Source: Bradyrhizobium cajani (lineage in GTDB: Bacteria > Pseudomonadota > Alphaproteobacteria > Rhizobiales > Xanthobacteraceae). From it: a stretch of 64,000 bases of DNA. A program made the position numbers and the translations under genes. The stretch spans positions 124,001 to 188,000 of the forward strand of contig NZ_WQNE01000007.1 of the NCBI RefSeq assembly GCF_009759665.1, given 5' to 3'. Within the stretch, counting starts at the first letter, position 1, and each line of letters opens with the position of its first letter. This document shows, piece after piece, positions 8,830 to 18,010 of the stretch. The notes beneath the pieces were generated by a model that worked only from the letters and a program-made list of their open reading frames with translations, did not search any database and was not told where the DNA came from.

Positions 8830-10170
8830 ATGTCTTCGGGTAACTCCATGCTTCATCTTGGCTTAAATCTTCATGGTGCCGGTGGTCATTCTGCCGCGTG
8901 GCGCTGGCCGGGCACAAATCCAAGCGCCTTTTTCGACATCGAGCACTACGTCCGCGCTGCGAAGATTGCGGAGCATGGTTTGCTGGATGCTGTATTCCTC
9001 GCCGACACCCCCGCGATAAGGTCCGACATTACGCGCCAGCCGCCGCTTAATGGGCTCGAACCGACGCTGGTTCTCGCTGTGATTGCACGTGAAACGGAGC
9101 GAATTGGCCTGATTGCGACCGCGTCGACTACCTACAACGAGCCATACAATCTTGCCCGGCGCTTCCAATCCCTCGATGTCATCAGCCGCGGCCGCGTTGC
9201 GTGGAACGCGGTCACGACGTCGAGTCCGGCGACCGTTGCAAACTTCGGCGGTCGCGAGGTCGGTCGAGCGGATCGCTACAGGCGTGCGGAGGACTTCGTT
9301 GAAACGGTCCGTGCTCTCTGGCTGAGCTGGAGCGGCGAGATGGTCATCGCCGATCAGGCAGCGGGTGTTTACGCAGATCAGAGTCAGTTCCGTCTGCTCG
9401 ATCCCGCTACCAATAGTTTCGGCATCCGAGGCCCGCTTACGCACCCCGCTTCGCCCCAAGGCCACCCAGTCATCGTTCAGGCGGGCGGTTCGGATCCCGG
9501 ACTACGGCTTGGCGCCCGCAGTGCAGATGTCGTGTTTGCGGCAGCAGGGGACTTGTCAACGGCTCTACAGGAGGCAGAGCGCTTGCGCGCGCTCTCTCGG
9601 CAATTCGGCCGCCCTGCGGCTCCGCTCATTCTGCCAGGCCTTGTCACCTGTATCGGGGGCACCGAGGAAGAAGCGGCTCGTCGCAAGGAAAGCCTTGACG
9701 GACTGCTCGACCTGGAGCGCGCCATCATCGCTCTCGCACGAAGCATGGGCGTGGCGGTCGAGAAGCTCAGCCTGGAAAAGCCAATCCCGGAGGAGGTTTT
9801 GCCTACTGCAGATGATGTTCCGTTTTCTGTCGGTCACCATCGCACGATTGAGGCTCTGGCGCGTCAAGGTCGGACGGTTCGCGAAATCATCAGCAGCGTT
9901 CAAGCGTTTGGCCACCGGTTGCTCGTGGGTGCACCCGAGCAGATCGCGGACTCGATTGAGGCATGGTTCCGCGCTGGCGCGGTTGATGGTTTCAACATCA
10001 TTCCTGACGTGCTGAAAGATGGCACTTCAGCGTTTGTCGACAATGTGGTGCCCATCCTGCAGAAGCGCGGGCTCTTTCGCAAAGAATATGGGGGGCAGAC
10101 GCTGCGAGAGCATTTGGGGCTTTCCATTCCTTTCGAGCCGGCACGAGCCACAGCCACCTCACCGCTATGA
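8830..10170 (+). CDS. FMN-dependent monooxygenase of the NtaA/SnaA/DszA family
   Basis: A 446-residue flavin-dependent monooxygenase of the bacterial luciferase-like superfamily (TIM barrel, FMNH2 from a partner reductase). Typical marks are LGLNLHGAGGHSAAWRWPG at the N terminus, HGLLDAVFLADT, ISRGRVAWNAVTT, YRRAEDFVETVRALW, the phosphate-binding segment VIVQAGGSDPGLRLGARSADVVFAA, and GTSAFVDNVVPILQKRGLFR at the C terminus. Members open S-, N- or C-heteroatom compounds such as nitrilotriacetate or dibenzothiophene sulfone; the substrate here cannot be read. It begins an operon whose stop overlaps the next in-frame ATG, followed by a peptide/opine-type ABC importer that may supply the substrate. 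ATG 8830 follows a GTG at 8827; ATG 8848 is also possible. Confidence 0.88.
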   Translation: MSSGNSMLHLGLNLHGAGGHSAAWRWPGTNPSAFFDIEHYVRAAKIAEHGLLDAVFLADTPAIRSDITRQPPLNGLEPTLVLAVIARETERIGLIATASTTYNEPYNLARRFQSLDVISRGRVAWNAVTTSSPATVANFGGREVGRADRYRRAEDFVETVRALWLSWSGEMVIADQAAGVYADQSQFRLLDPATNSFGIRGPLTHPASPQGHPVIVQAGGSDPGLRLGARSADVVFAAAGDLSTALQEAERLRALSRQFGRPAAPLILPGLVTCIGGTEEEAARRKESLDGLLDLERAIIALARSMGVAVEKLSLEKPIPEEVLPTADDVPFSVGHHRTIEALARQGRTVREIISSVQAFGHRLLVGAPEQIADSIEAWFRAGAVDGFNIIPDVLKDGTSAFVDNVVPILQKRGLFRKEYGGQTLREHLGLSIPFEPARATATSPL

Positions 10171-10205
10171 CGCTTCCTCAACATCAAATGATTTGGAGAC
10201 TGGAT

Positions 10206-11894
10206 ATGCGTTCATCGAATGCCCGGCCAACGAGGCGCTTCACTGGAAAGTCGAACTATCCAGCAAGAACCGTGAAGGCGACCCTTCTCGTGCTCGTGGG
10301 CCTTTCGCAACTGCCGTCAAGCATTCATGCTCAAGAAGGGGTAGCCGGGAGCGTAAAGCGAGGGGGCGTTATTCGTTACGGGCATTTTCAAGAGCCGGCG
10401 TGCCTCTTCGGAGGATGGGTGCAGCAATGGTATCTGCAACGCCAGTACAGCGATAATCTGGTCGCCCGCAGCGAGGATGGCAAGATTGTGCCATGGCTGG
10501 CCGAGTCATGGACAATTTCCGATGACAAGAAGATATACACATTCGAGATAAAGCCGAATGTGAAGTTCACGGATGGCACTTCTCTGGATGCGCAGGCCAT
10601 CGCGGACAATATCAACGGGTGGCTCAGCAACGACCCTGATCTGCGTAATCCGACTGCTGCTCCGTATCTTAGCGATAGCTTCGAATCGGCAAGTGCAATC
10701 GCTCCTCTGCGGTTACAGGTAACCTTGAAGGTACCATTTCAACCCTTGCTGAACGTGTTTGCTCAATCCTCGCAGGGCATTCTCTCACCATCCGCGCTCA
10801 AACGCGGACTTGCGGTGAACTGCGAGAACCCAGTCGGCTCAGGTCCATTCATTGTCGACAAATGGCGCCATGGACGAGAGGTCACCTTCCGCCGCAATCC
10901 CGACTACAATTCGGCCCCGGCCACCGCAAAACATCAAGGGCCGGCTTACGTTGACGGGATCACCTGGAAGTTTCTGCCAGATCAGACTGTCCGATACGGC
11001 TCGCTGATCACGGGCGAGACCGATGCCATATACGACATCCCAGCTGTCGCATGGAAGGACGCCAACTCCCGCTTTCCAGTATTGCGGCACCTTACCGGCG
11101 GCACCCCCCTGCGCTTGGCCTTGTATACGGCCCGACCCCCATTTGACGACGTGCTCGTCCGCAAGGCCTTTGCCTATTCTACTGACCGAAGGGCCGCGGT
11201 CGACACATCCTTCCTTGGCTCTTTGCCGTTTGAGGGCAACGGGGCGCTAAGTCAGAGCTCGCCGGAATACCTGCCTGAGCTCGGCCACTCCTATGGATAC
11301 GATGTTCGGAAGGCCAATCAGCTGCTGGATCAGGCGGGTTGGACTGAGCGTAATCGTAACGGCGTTCGTGTCAAGAACGGCAATCCGCTCATCGTGCGCA
11401 TTTCCTATTCGAACGCTTTTCTGAAGCCGGATGGCGAGCAAGCCTTGCAAGTTATCCAGCAGCAGGCAAGGGAGGCCGGTTTTGACGTACGTCTTCAACC
11501 CACCAATCCGGCTGATTTCTTCGCCGGAAAAAACCTCGGACCCGATGATTATGAGGTCGTTCTCCTCTATTGGGTTGCCCCCGGCGCTGAGATATTCCGG
11601 ATCTCGTGGAAGCCCGATCAGAACGGCGAGACCAATCGCTTCAATCCCTCACGCTATCAAGATCTGACGCTTTGGGACGTCATTCAAAAGGCGGAGCAGG
11701 AACTCAATGGGGTGCAACGTACCGCCCTCTATCAGCAGGCGGAACGGAAGATCGTGGATGAGGCTCCTGTGATTGGCCTCACGGTGCTGGACGTAACGTT
11801 GGCGACCAAGCCGAACCTCAAAGACGTTTGGCTGGACCGCGGCTCGGTTGGCGAACCCGTTTTCTATGACGCTCATTTCGATGATGGGAAGTGA
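10206..11894 (+). CDS. ABC transporter substrate-binding protein, peptide/nickel/opine type (SBP family 5)
   Basis: About 562 residues. The frame opens at an ATG overlapping the upstream stop (ATGA, 10167), but ATG 10206 has a GGAGA ribosome site and leaves a better signal peptide (ATLLVLVGLSQLPSSIHAQ). SBP_bac_5 features: GGVIRYGHFQEPACLFGG at the mature N terminus, LVARSEDGKIVPWLAESW, YTFEIKPNVKFTDGTSLDA, NPVGSGPFIVDKWRHGREV, VRKAFAYSTDRRA and YGYDVRKANQLLDQAGW. It is a periplasmic receptor for the permeases and ATPase encoded next, and its stop overlaps the first permease start. The ligand is unknown; linkage to a heteroatom monooxygenase suggests an organosulfur or amine compound rather than peptide. 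Confidence 0.9.
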   Translation: MRSSNARPTRRFTGKSNYPARTVKATLLVLVGLSQLPSSIHAQEGVAGSVKRGGVIRYGHFQEPACLFGGWVQQWYLQRQYSDNLVARSEDGKIVPWLAESWTISDDKKIYTFEIKPNVKFTDGTSLDAQAIADNINGWLSNDPDLRNPTAAPYLSDSFESASAIAPLRLQVTLKVPFQPLLNVFAQSSQGILSPSALKRGLAVNCENPVGSGPFIVDKWRHGREVTFRRNPDYNSAPATAKHQGPAYVDGITWKFLPDQTVRYGSLITGETDAIYDIPAVAWKDANSRFPVLRHLTGGTPLRLALYTARPPFDDVLVRKAFAYSTDRRAAVDTSFLGSLPFEGNGALSQSSPEYLPELGHSYGYDVRKANQLLDQAGWTERNRNGVRVKNGNPLIVRISYSNAFLKPDGEQALQVIQQQAREAGFDVRLQPTNPADFFAGKNLGPDDYEVVLLYWVAPGAEIFRISWKPDQNGETNRFNPSRYQDLTLWDVIQKAEQELNGVQRTALYQQAERKIVDEAPVIGLTVLDVTLATKPNLKDVWLDRGSVGEPVFYDAHFDDGK

Positions 11895-12855
11895 CGCCGT
11901 GAGGATAGTAGTCCAGCATCCCATCGTTTGGTTCGCGCGCCGGATATTCTCCGGCGTGGTCGTGGTGTGGGCTGCCGCAACCCTTGCGTTCTTGATTCAA
12001 TGTATGCTTCCTGGCGACCGCGCCCAGATCATCATCAATGTGACGAGTGGCAACGTCGGGCCGGCGTCGTCGGCGGAGCTTGCAGCGATCAATGCGAAAT
12101 ATGGTTTTGATCAACCGCTCGCGGTTCAATACGGCAAATACATGTTGCAGATCCTTCATGGAGATCTTGGCGAGTCGTACCAGCAACATCGGCCTGTCGC
12201 AGCGATTATTGCGGAACAGATTGCCCCCACGATTGTTCTGGCCATCGCTGCGCTGCTGATCGCATGGCTTATTGCAATTCTGACAACCTTGTTCATCGCT
12301 GGCAGAGACAACATATGGTCGAAGCTGCTCAATGACGCACAAGTCTTTTTGGCAACGGTGCCGCCTTACTGGCTGGCCACAATTCTGCTTGTGCTCTTTG
12401 CGGTAAAGCTAGGCATTTTTCCGGTGATCGGGGGAAATTCGCCGATTGGGCTCGTTCTGCCGACGCTTGCGTTGGCTCTTGAACTGTCGGGCTTTTTCGG
12501 ACAAGTCGTTCAGAACGAATTCACGCGCGTGCTCGAGCAGCCGTTCGTTACGTCCGCAAGGGCGCGGGGTATGAGTGATTTCGGCGTTAGGCTTCGCCAT
12601 GTTCTCCGCCATGCAGCACTGCCTGGCATAACTTTATCAGGTTGGGCGCTCGGCAAACTGCTTTCGGGCGCGATTTTGATCGAGGTGGTTTTCGCCCGTC
12701 AAGGCCTAGGTGGAGTCCTTGTTGCTGCAACGTCCTCGCGAGACGTTCCGATTGTCTCGGGAGCTGTTTTGATCTCTGCAGGCCTGTTCGTTCTTGTCAG
12801 TTTGATTGTCGATCTGACTTACCGGGTGGTCGATCCGAGGATCAAGTTGACATGA
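11881..12855 (+). CDS. ABC transporter permease, DppB type
   Basis: About 324 residues, six predicted transmembrane segments. ATG 11881 overlaps the stop of the binding-protein gene, so translation is probably coupled; the longer frame from 11848 lies within that gene. DppB-type features: the conserved N-terminal helix and loop (VVWAAATLAFLIQCMLPGD), LAAINAKYGFDQPLAVQYGKY, HGDLGESYQQHRPV, and the EAA-like cytoplasmic loop FVTSARARGMSDFGVRLRHVLRHAALPGI. The protein ends VDLTYRVVDPRIKLT, typical of the family. It partners with the next gene in the inner membrane. Confidence 0.9.
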   Translation: MMGSDAVRIVVQHPIVWFARRIFSGVVVVWAAATLAFLIQCMLPGDRAQIIINVTSGNVGPASSAELAAINAKYGFDQPLAVQYGKYMLQILHGDLGESYQQHRPVAAIIAEQIAPTIVLAIAALLIAWLIAILTTLFIAGRDNIWSKLLNDAQVFLATVPPYWLATILLVLFAVKLGIFPVIGGNSPIGLVLPTLALALELSGFFGQVVQNEFTRVLEQPFVTSARARGMSDFGVRLRHVLRHAALPGITLSGWALGKLLSGAILIEVVFARQGLGGVLVAATSSRDVPIVSGAVLISAGLFVLVSLIVDLTYRVVDPRIKLT

Positions 12856-13715
12856 GCATGTTCGCCGAAGTCGCCATATCTCGGCTGCTCAGAGAAGTCC
12901 TAGCGATCCTGCGCCATGTCCCCTTTCGAATTGCGGTCTGTCTTATCATCGTCGGCGTCTTTGTCCTCGCAGCCATGGCGCCAAAGGTGCTGCAGACGCA
13001 CGATCCGCTTGCTATTGATCTGACATCGGCATTGCAGTCTCCGTCGATCGCTCACTGGTTTGGGACTGATCAATTGGGTCGAGATCTTTACTCTCGCGTG
13101 GTCGAGGGCGCAGGCCAATCCTTGGCTATCGGACTTGGCGCGACGGCGCTGAGCATGTCCGTTGCAATGACCATCGGCGGCGCCGCTGCACTTTCTGGCG
13201 GTTTATTAGACAGCATTCTCAGCAGAATTATTGACGTGCTCTTCGCAATTCCCACGCTCTTGCTCGCCCTTGTGTTCGTGACAGTTTTTGGGCCGTCGGT
13301 ATTGACCGAAGTCGTAGCTGTCGGAATCGGAACAGCGCCAGGCTATGCGCGCATGATCAGGGGCCAGATGCTTTCCATCAAAGGGGCAGGCTATGTGGAG
13401 GCCGCTAACGTGCTGGGCCATCCATTTCCCCGTATTGTCTGGAGGCATATTCTTCCCAACGCCATGAACCCGCTGACGGCAATGATGACGATCGGCGTAG
13501 GTCAGGCGATTATATGGGCCTCCGGTCTTGCATTTCTAGGACTCGGCGTCGCTCCCCCGGCGCCTGAATGGGGCGCGCTGCTCAATGCCGGGCGCAATTA
13601 TGTAATCTATGCCTGGTGGCTGGAGATCATACCCGGTTTAGCAGTTACGGCGTTTGCCCTCAGCCTCACCATCATGGGGCGCCATCTACAGGACCGTTTG
13701 GAAGGAAAAAGGTGA
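12852..13715 (+). CDS. ABC transporter permease, DppC type
   Basis: About 287 residues from ATG 12852, which overlaps the preceding stop; the longer frame from 12642 is only read-through of the previous gene. DppC-type features: HWFGTDQLGRDLYSRVVEGA, six hydrophobic segments, the EAA loop (YVEAANVLGHPFPRIVWRHILPN) and LGLGVAPPAPEWGALL. It forms the inner-membrane channel with the DppB-type partner and is energised by the fused ATPase encoded directly downstream with no gap. Confidence 0.9.
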   Translation: MSMFAEVAISRLLREVLAILRHVPFRIAVCLIIVGVFVLAAMAPKVLQTHDPLAIDLTSALQSPSIAHWFGTDQLGRDLYSRVVEGAGQSLAIGLGATALSMSVAMTIGGAAALSGGLLDSILSRIIDVLFAIPTLLLALVFVTVFGPSVLTEVVAVGIGTAPGYARMIRGQMLSIKGAGYVEAANVLGHPFPRIVWRHILPNAMNPLTAMMTIGVGQAIIWASGLAFLGLGVAPPAPEWGALLNAGRNYVIYAWWLEIIPGLAVTAFALSLTIMGRHLQDRLEGKR

Positions 13716-15440
13716 ATGTCGCAGGGTCGCCCCCAGCCTGTCCCGCAGCAGCCAGACCTCCTCACGGTCGATTCGCTGCGTGTTTCCTTCGGGCGCGGCA
13801 TCGCCGAGAACACGGTCGTGCGAAGCATATCCTTCTCTCTCCGACCGGGACAGTGTCTTGCGATTGTCGGTGAATCCGGCTCGGGCAAGAGCGTGACTGC
13901 GCGGTCTCTCATAGGCCTTGCTGGTCGCTACGCCAATGTTCATGCACGCCAGCTAAGCTTCGGCGGGACGGACCTAATCGGCCTTAGCGATCGTGCCTGG
14001 CGCCGCATCCGCGGCACCGAGATTGGCTTTGTATTACAGGATGCACTCGTCTCGCTTGACCCGCTTCGCCGGATCGGCAAAGAGGTTGGTGAAGGCTTGA
14101 TCCTCCACGGTGCGGTATCATCACGCGAGGAGTTCGCGCAGCGCGTCATTGCTCTCCTTAAGCTCGTCGGTGTCCCTGAGCCCGAGACCAAGGCCGAGCA
14201 GCTGCCGCATCAATTATCCGGCGGCCAGCGTCAACGGGCTCTCATCGCTTCGGCACTTGCACTCGATCCGCGCATCCTGATCGCAGACGAACCGACGACC
14301 GCGCTCGACGTGACGGCGCAAGCTCATGTGCTGGCACTGCTCGAGGAGACCAAAACGAGGGGCAAGGCTCTGATCCTGATCAGTCACGATCTGGCAGTGG
14401 TCTCCCACGTGGCGGATGAGATCCTCGTCATGCGAGGAGGCGAGGTCGTCGAACGCGGCACCGCTGCCCAGATATTCAGAGATCCGCGACACCCCTATAC
14501 TCGTCAGCTGCTGGACGCCGTGCCATCAGGCCGGCCGCGCGGCTCTCGCCTCTCACCATCAACTATTGTGCGTTCGCCTAAGCAGCAAATGCAGCTACCC
14601 CTACAATCGCTGCCGAAATCGCGTCCCATCCTGCTCGAAGCGACAAGTCTGGTGAAGCGCTTCAAGGGCCCGGATGGCACTTTACGGGCGGCTGTGGACG
14701 GCGTCTCCTTCGAATTGCGATCCGGCGAGACTTTGGGCATCGTGGGTGAGTCCGGATCCGGAAAGTCAACGATGGCGCGCATGCTCCTGGCGCTCGACGA
14801 GCCTGACGAGGGAGCCGTTCAGTTTGCAGGCCGGCCTTGGACCACGCTCGCCGAGCGCGAACGGCGGGCTCGGCGGCGGTCGCTATCGATCATTTACCAG
14901 GATCCTCTTGGCTCGTTTGATCCACGTTGGACGGTCGGACGCATCATATCCGACAGCCTTTCGAGCGACGTTGAGACACGGCGCAAGCGGCAGGAGCGTG
15001 TTATCGAGCTGCTCGATCTGGTCGGGCTATCCAAGGCCTTGCTGGACCGACGACCGCTCGAGCTCTCGGGCGGTCAGCGCCAGCGCGTTGCGATCGCACG
15101 CGCGATCGCACCAAATCCTGCCGTAATCGTCTGCGATGAGCCGGTTTCGGCGCTCGACGTCTCGGTTCAGGCCCAGGTCTTGGACCTGCTCGGCTATCTG
15201 AAGGACCACCTCGGCGTAAGTTATCTCTTCATCTCGCATGATCTCAGTGTTGTTCGTCACATCAGCGATCGCGTCATAGTTATGCGCCGGGGGAGAATCG
15301 TCGATAATGGCGCCACTGACGAGATATTTCGTAATCCACAGTCTGAATATACCAAGAGCCTTATCGCCGCCATGCCGCGTCTTGTGCGGGACCGGCGGAT
15401 AGGTCATTCAGCTACGATCCTCGAAGAAGGCATCGCATGA
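13716..15440 (+). CDS. Fused double ATPase of peptide-type ABC importer (DppD-DppF fusion)
   Basis: 574 residues with two complete ABC nucleotide-binding domains, as in GsiA-type proteins. Domain 1 (about 10-255) has Walker A GESGSGKS, signature LSGGQRQR and Walker B ILIADEP. Domain 2 (about 310-555) has Walker A GESGSGKS, signature LSGGQRQR and Walker B VIVCDEP. Both have the His-switch (ISHDL). Oligopeptide-type C-terminal extensions (RDPRHPYTRQLLDAVPS, RNPQSEYTKSLIAAMP) follow each. The start at 13716 abuts the permease stop. The stop overlaps an ATG at 15437, a sign that the operon once continued. Confidence 0.92.
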   Translation: MSQGRPQPVPQQPDLLTVDSLRVSFGRGIAENTVVRSISFSLRPGQCLAIVGESGSGKSVTARSLIGLAGRYANVHARQLSFGGTDLIGLSDRAWRRIRGTEIGFVLQDALVSLDPLRRIGKEVGEGLILHGAVSSREEFAQRVIALLKLVGVPEPETKAEQLPHQLSGGQRQRALIASALALDPRILIADEPTTALDVTAQAHVLALLEETKTRGKALILISHDLAVVSHVADEILVMRGGEVVERGTAAQIFRDPRHPYTRQLLDAVPSGRPRGSRLSPSTIVRSPKQQMQLPLQSLPKSRPILLEATSLVKRFKGPDGTLRAAVDGVSFELRSGETLGIVGESGSGKSTMARMLLALDEPDEGAVQFAGRPWTTLAERERRARRRSLSIIYQDPLGSFDPRWTVGRIISDSLSSDVETRRKRQERVIELLDLVGLSKALLDRRPLELSGGQRQRVAIARAIAPNPAVIVCDEPVSALDVSVQAQVLDLLGYLKDHLGVSYLFISHDLSVVRHISDRVIVMRRGRIVDNGATDEIFRNPQSEYTKSLIAAMPRLVRDRRIGHSATILEEGIA

Positions 15441-15466
15441 ACGCCTTCGAATTCGATCCTTTATGA
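15437..15466 (+). pseudogene. Nine-codon stub of a lost downstream operon gene
   Basis: An ATG overlapping the ATPase stop (ATGA), the same coupling used for other joints of this operon, opens a frame MNAFEFDPL that stops after nine codons. Beyond it no recognisable coding sequence follows, so this may be the stump of a fifth operon gene lost by deletion or recombination near 15460. A chance ATGA is possible. Confidence 0.3.
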
Positions 15467-16334
15467 TAAAATTGTCTATCTCCAATCGCGGGGCATTCGC
15501 CTTTGCGCACCGAGTTGGTCACGATTAGCGCTCGTTCATCGCGCGACCGTCAGTCTGTGGCACGGGTTCCCGCTAGATGGACTGGTCGGCGCGCGGAGCA
15601 GAGTTAGCCGAGTTCGAACACTCGCTAACCGTGAGGCGGCGATCCGCAAATGTCGGATTGCAAGTTATCGATTGCATGCCCGCTAGGACGGGCGGCTCTT
15701 GTGCTCGTGCAAACGAGCTCGCAATCTTCGCTTTCACGATAGCGTTGTCGATCATGGTGCGGTCCGTGACAACGAGAGCGTGTTTGTCAGGTTCAAGACA
15801 GTCGGCATCACTATCGATTTCATGACGCCTATTCAGCCCTTAATTGCGACTGATGCGGCTGGCACGGTCATTGCTATCGGAAATGAGGTAACGCCGAGTA
15901 GGGGCTGACTTCAGCCCTGTGAACGATCACTTATCCGCCCGGAAGCCGTGGGTCCATTCTGAAAAAGGAGCAAGACCTTGAAGTTTTCGCATTCGGTTTG
16001 ATGGAGAGCGATTTGGATTTGCCTATAAGAGCCGACGAGCCAAACCGCGGCTTCTGGACATATCGGCACTGTCAAACGACCGTTGCGTGGTCAGCGTCGC
16101 CGGGCTCGGTGAACAGTCTCAGCGAGCCGCAGTGGGGGCGCATGACTAGAATTCGGCTGACGTGCTCAAGCGTGCCGGCTGCGGAGGTCACCGACACAAT
16201 AGGCACCTCATCGACGCATCGTGTCGCCATTTCGCCGACGAGTTTGCCACAGGTCGCATAGCGTACCTCCAAGGCGCAGCAAAAAGAGGTCAATAACAGG
16301 CCCCCCGTAATCCGGGCAATACGGAATCGTGGTC
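15467..16334. other. Intergenic region, small hairpin only
   Basis: No supported gene. A short inverted repeat GGGCTGACTTCAGCCC occurs near 15903-15918 without a T run, so it is not a clear terminator. Confidence 0.35.
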
Positions 16335-17816
16335 ATGTCGCAAACTATCGGCGCTGATAGCGCGTGCACCGCGAATGAAGGGGCAGAGCACTGGTCAGAT
16401 CCGAAAAACAACCTTTCATCAGATGGCGACTTTGTTCGGTACTGGAGCCGAGCTGCCGATCGGCTGCGCGCGGTGGCCGCCGTCGGGTGGCGAACCGAAG
16501 AGGCGATCAGAAGGACTGGGATTGGCTTGCAGCTATCCTCCGAGGACTTTAATGGTCTCGACCTGTCAGAATTCCCGTTGCGACGCTGTACCCTCAATCG
16601 TGCGCAGCTCTACGGAGCCAAATTGGACCGAGCAGACCTTTCTGGGGCGAATCTTATCTGTCCGGGGCTAGAGAGGGCAAGTTTCCGCGGGGCCAAGCTC
16701 GATTTTGCATATATGCACGCGCTCGCTGCGCAGGTCTGCAACTTCGATGATGCCAGTCTGCGCAATGTAGTTGATGCAACCGGCAGTCTATTTCACGGTT
16801 GCAGCATGAAAAGGACACGCTTTGACAACGCCATGCTCAGCGGGCTTCTCGCTTATCAATGCGACGCGAGTGATGCTGTATTTGATGGCGCGGAGCTACA
16901 GGGCTCGACCATCAATGAATGTTTCCTTCCATCCGCTTCCTTCCGCTTTGCCAAGCTGAGCCAACTCACGATCACGAAAGCGCATCTGACGTCTTGCTCG
17001 TTCGTCCAGTCAAAGGGGGACTGTTTATCGATCGTGCGTCCCACCTCGGTCGATGGTCTTGTCCTGGAAGGCGCTCATCTTCCGTATCTGAGACTCTCAA
17101 AGGTAAGCGGCCGCATTGCAGCGAGAGCCATGAGCGCACCATTTGCTGATATTCACCTGTCAAATCTTCCAAATGCAGAGCTTGAGCAGGCAGACTTAAG
17201 CCAGGCGCGGCTTGTGTCCGTAAGCTTGTCCAACGCAAACCTCGTCGGTGCCGTGCTCAACGGTGCATCCATTCATTCCTGCCAGCTCGACGGAGCGGAC
17301 CTGTCTCTGGCATCAGGCGAATGCATTTCGATAACAGAGAGCACAATGCGAGCCGCCAAATTATCGAGCTTTCGTGGCCGCTGTGCCTTTGTGCGCGACT
17401 GCGATCTCGAACGCGCAGACCTATCCAATGCTTATCTCTATAGGTCGATGATCACCGGTGATCCCCCGCAATCAATGGCACTGGATGAGGCAAATCTCGA
17501 AGGATCGAATCTCGTTCAGGCATATCTGGCCGCAGGAATGACGAGAACCAATCTGGAGGCAACGCGGACCGCGTACGTTCGCATGAACCAATCGTCCTTG
17601 CGCGAGGCGAACCTGAGTGGGATGTCGCCGTTCCAGGCCAGCTTGGTAAAGGTCGACTTTTCGGGCGCTAAGATAACCACATTCGAGCCACCGTTCTTTG
17701 CAGACCGATGTCCGGGCCTACAGGCCGCTTTGAAGGGGGATCAGCCACGCGAGCCATCAAGCTACCTAACTGAATTCTCATCGTTGATCAGACGGGGTCG
17801 AGAAGGGTCCACCTGA
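16335..17816 (+). CDS. Pentapeptide-repeat protein
   Basis: About 493 residues, mostly pentapeptide repeats of the A(D/N)LXX type. Clear examples are LYGAKLDRADLSGANL, LERASFRGAKLDF, AELEQADLSQARL, SNANLVGAVLNGA, LERADLSNAYL and SSLREANLSGMSP. Such repeats fold into a right-handed quadrilateral beta-helix. The N-terminal 80 residues are not repeats. Some members mimic DNA and protect gyrase, others are scaffolds; nothing here indicates a specific role. No signal peptide. The track-length frame begins at GTG 16329, but ATG 16335 two codons later is the more likely start. The next genes on the same strand are a PanC-like enzyme and a P450. Confidence 0.88.
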   Translation: MSQTIGADSACTANEGAEHWSDPKNNLSSDGDFVRYWSRAADRLRAVAAVGWRTEEAIRRTGIGLQLSSEDFNGLDLSEFPLRRCTLNRAQLYGAKLDRADLSGANLICPGLERASFRGAKLDFAYMHALAAQVCNFDDASLRNVVDATGSLFHGCSMKRTRFDNAMLSGLLAYQCDASDAVFDGAELQGSTINECFLPSASFRFAKLSQLTITKAHLTSCSFVQSKGDCLSIVRPTSVDGLVLEGAHLPYLRLSKVSGRIAARAMSAPFADIHLSNLPNAELEQADLSQARLVSVSLSNANLVGAVLNGASIHSCQLDGADLSLASGECISITESTMRAAKLSSFRGRCAFVRDCDLERADLSNAYLYRSMITGDPPQSMALDEANLEGSNLVQAYLAAGMTRTNLEATRTAYVRMNQSSLREANLSGMSPFQASLVKVDFSGAKITTFEPPFFADRCPGLQAALKGDQPREPSSYLTEFSSLIRRGREGST

Positions 17817-18010
17817 CGGCTTTGGAGACTGCGGAATGCAGTGTCGGTGAGCTTAGGACAGCTTTGGGCGGTCGTCCGGGCTGTGAGCGAGCGCTAAAGC
17901 GCTATGGGGGTATTGGCATTGCCGGCGGACAGGAGAGGCAGGGCAGACTTTCTGCGCGATCGGACCAATCAGATCGCTCTTTGGGCGTTCAAAGAGACTG
18001 GAGTAGGAAA

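Noticed and set aside
15552..15572. Possible sigma-54 promoter (TGGCACGGGTTCCCGC)
   Set aside because: The GG to GC spacing is off by one, the -12 element is CCCGC rather than TTGC, and no gene follows.
15699..15908. Frame resembling a GroES/Cpn10 fragment (RFHDSVV ... GTVIAIGNEV)
   Set aside because: Only scattered residues agree, the GGIxxP mobile loop is missing, and no groEL follows.
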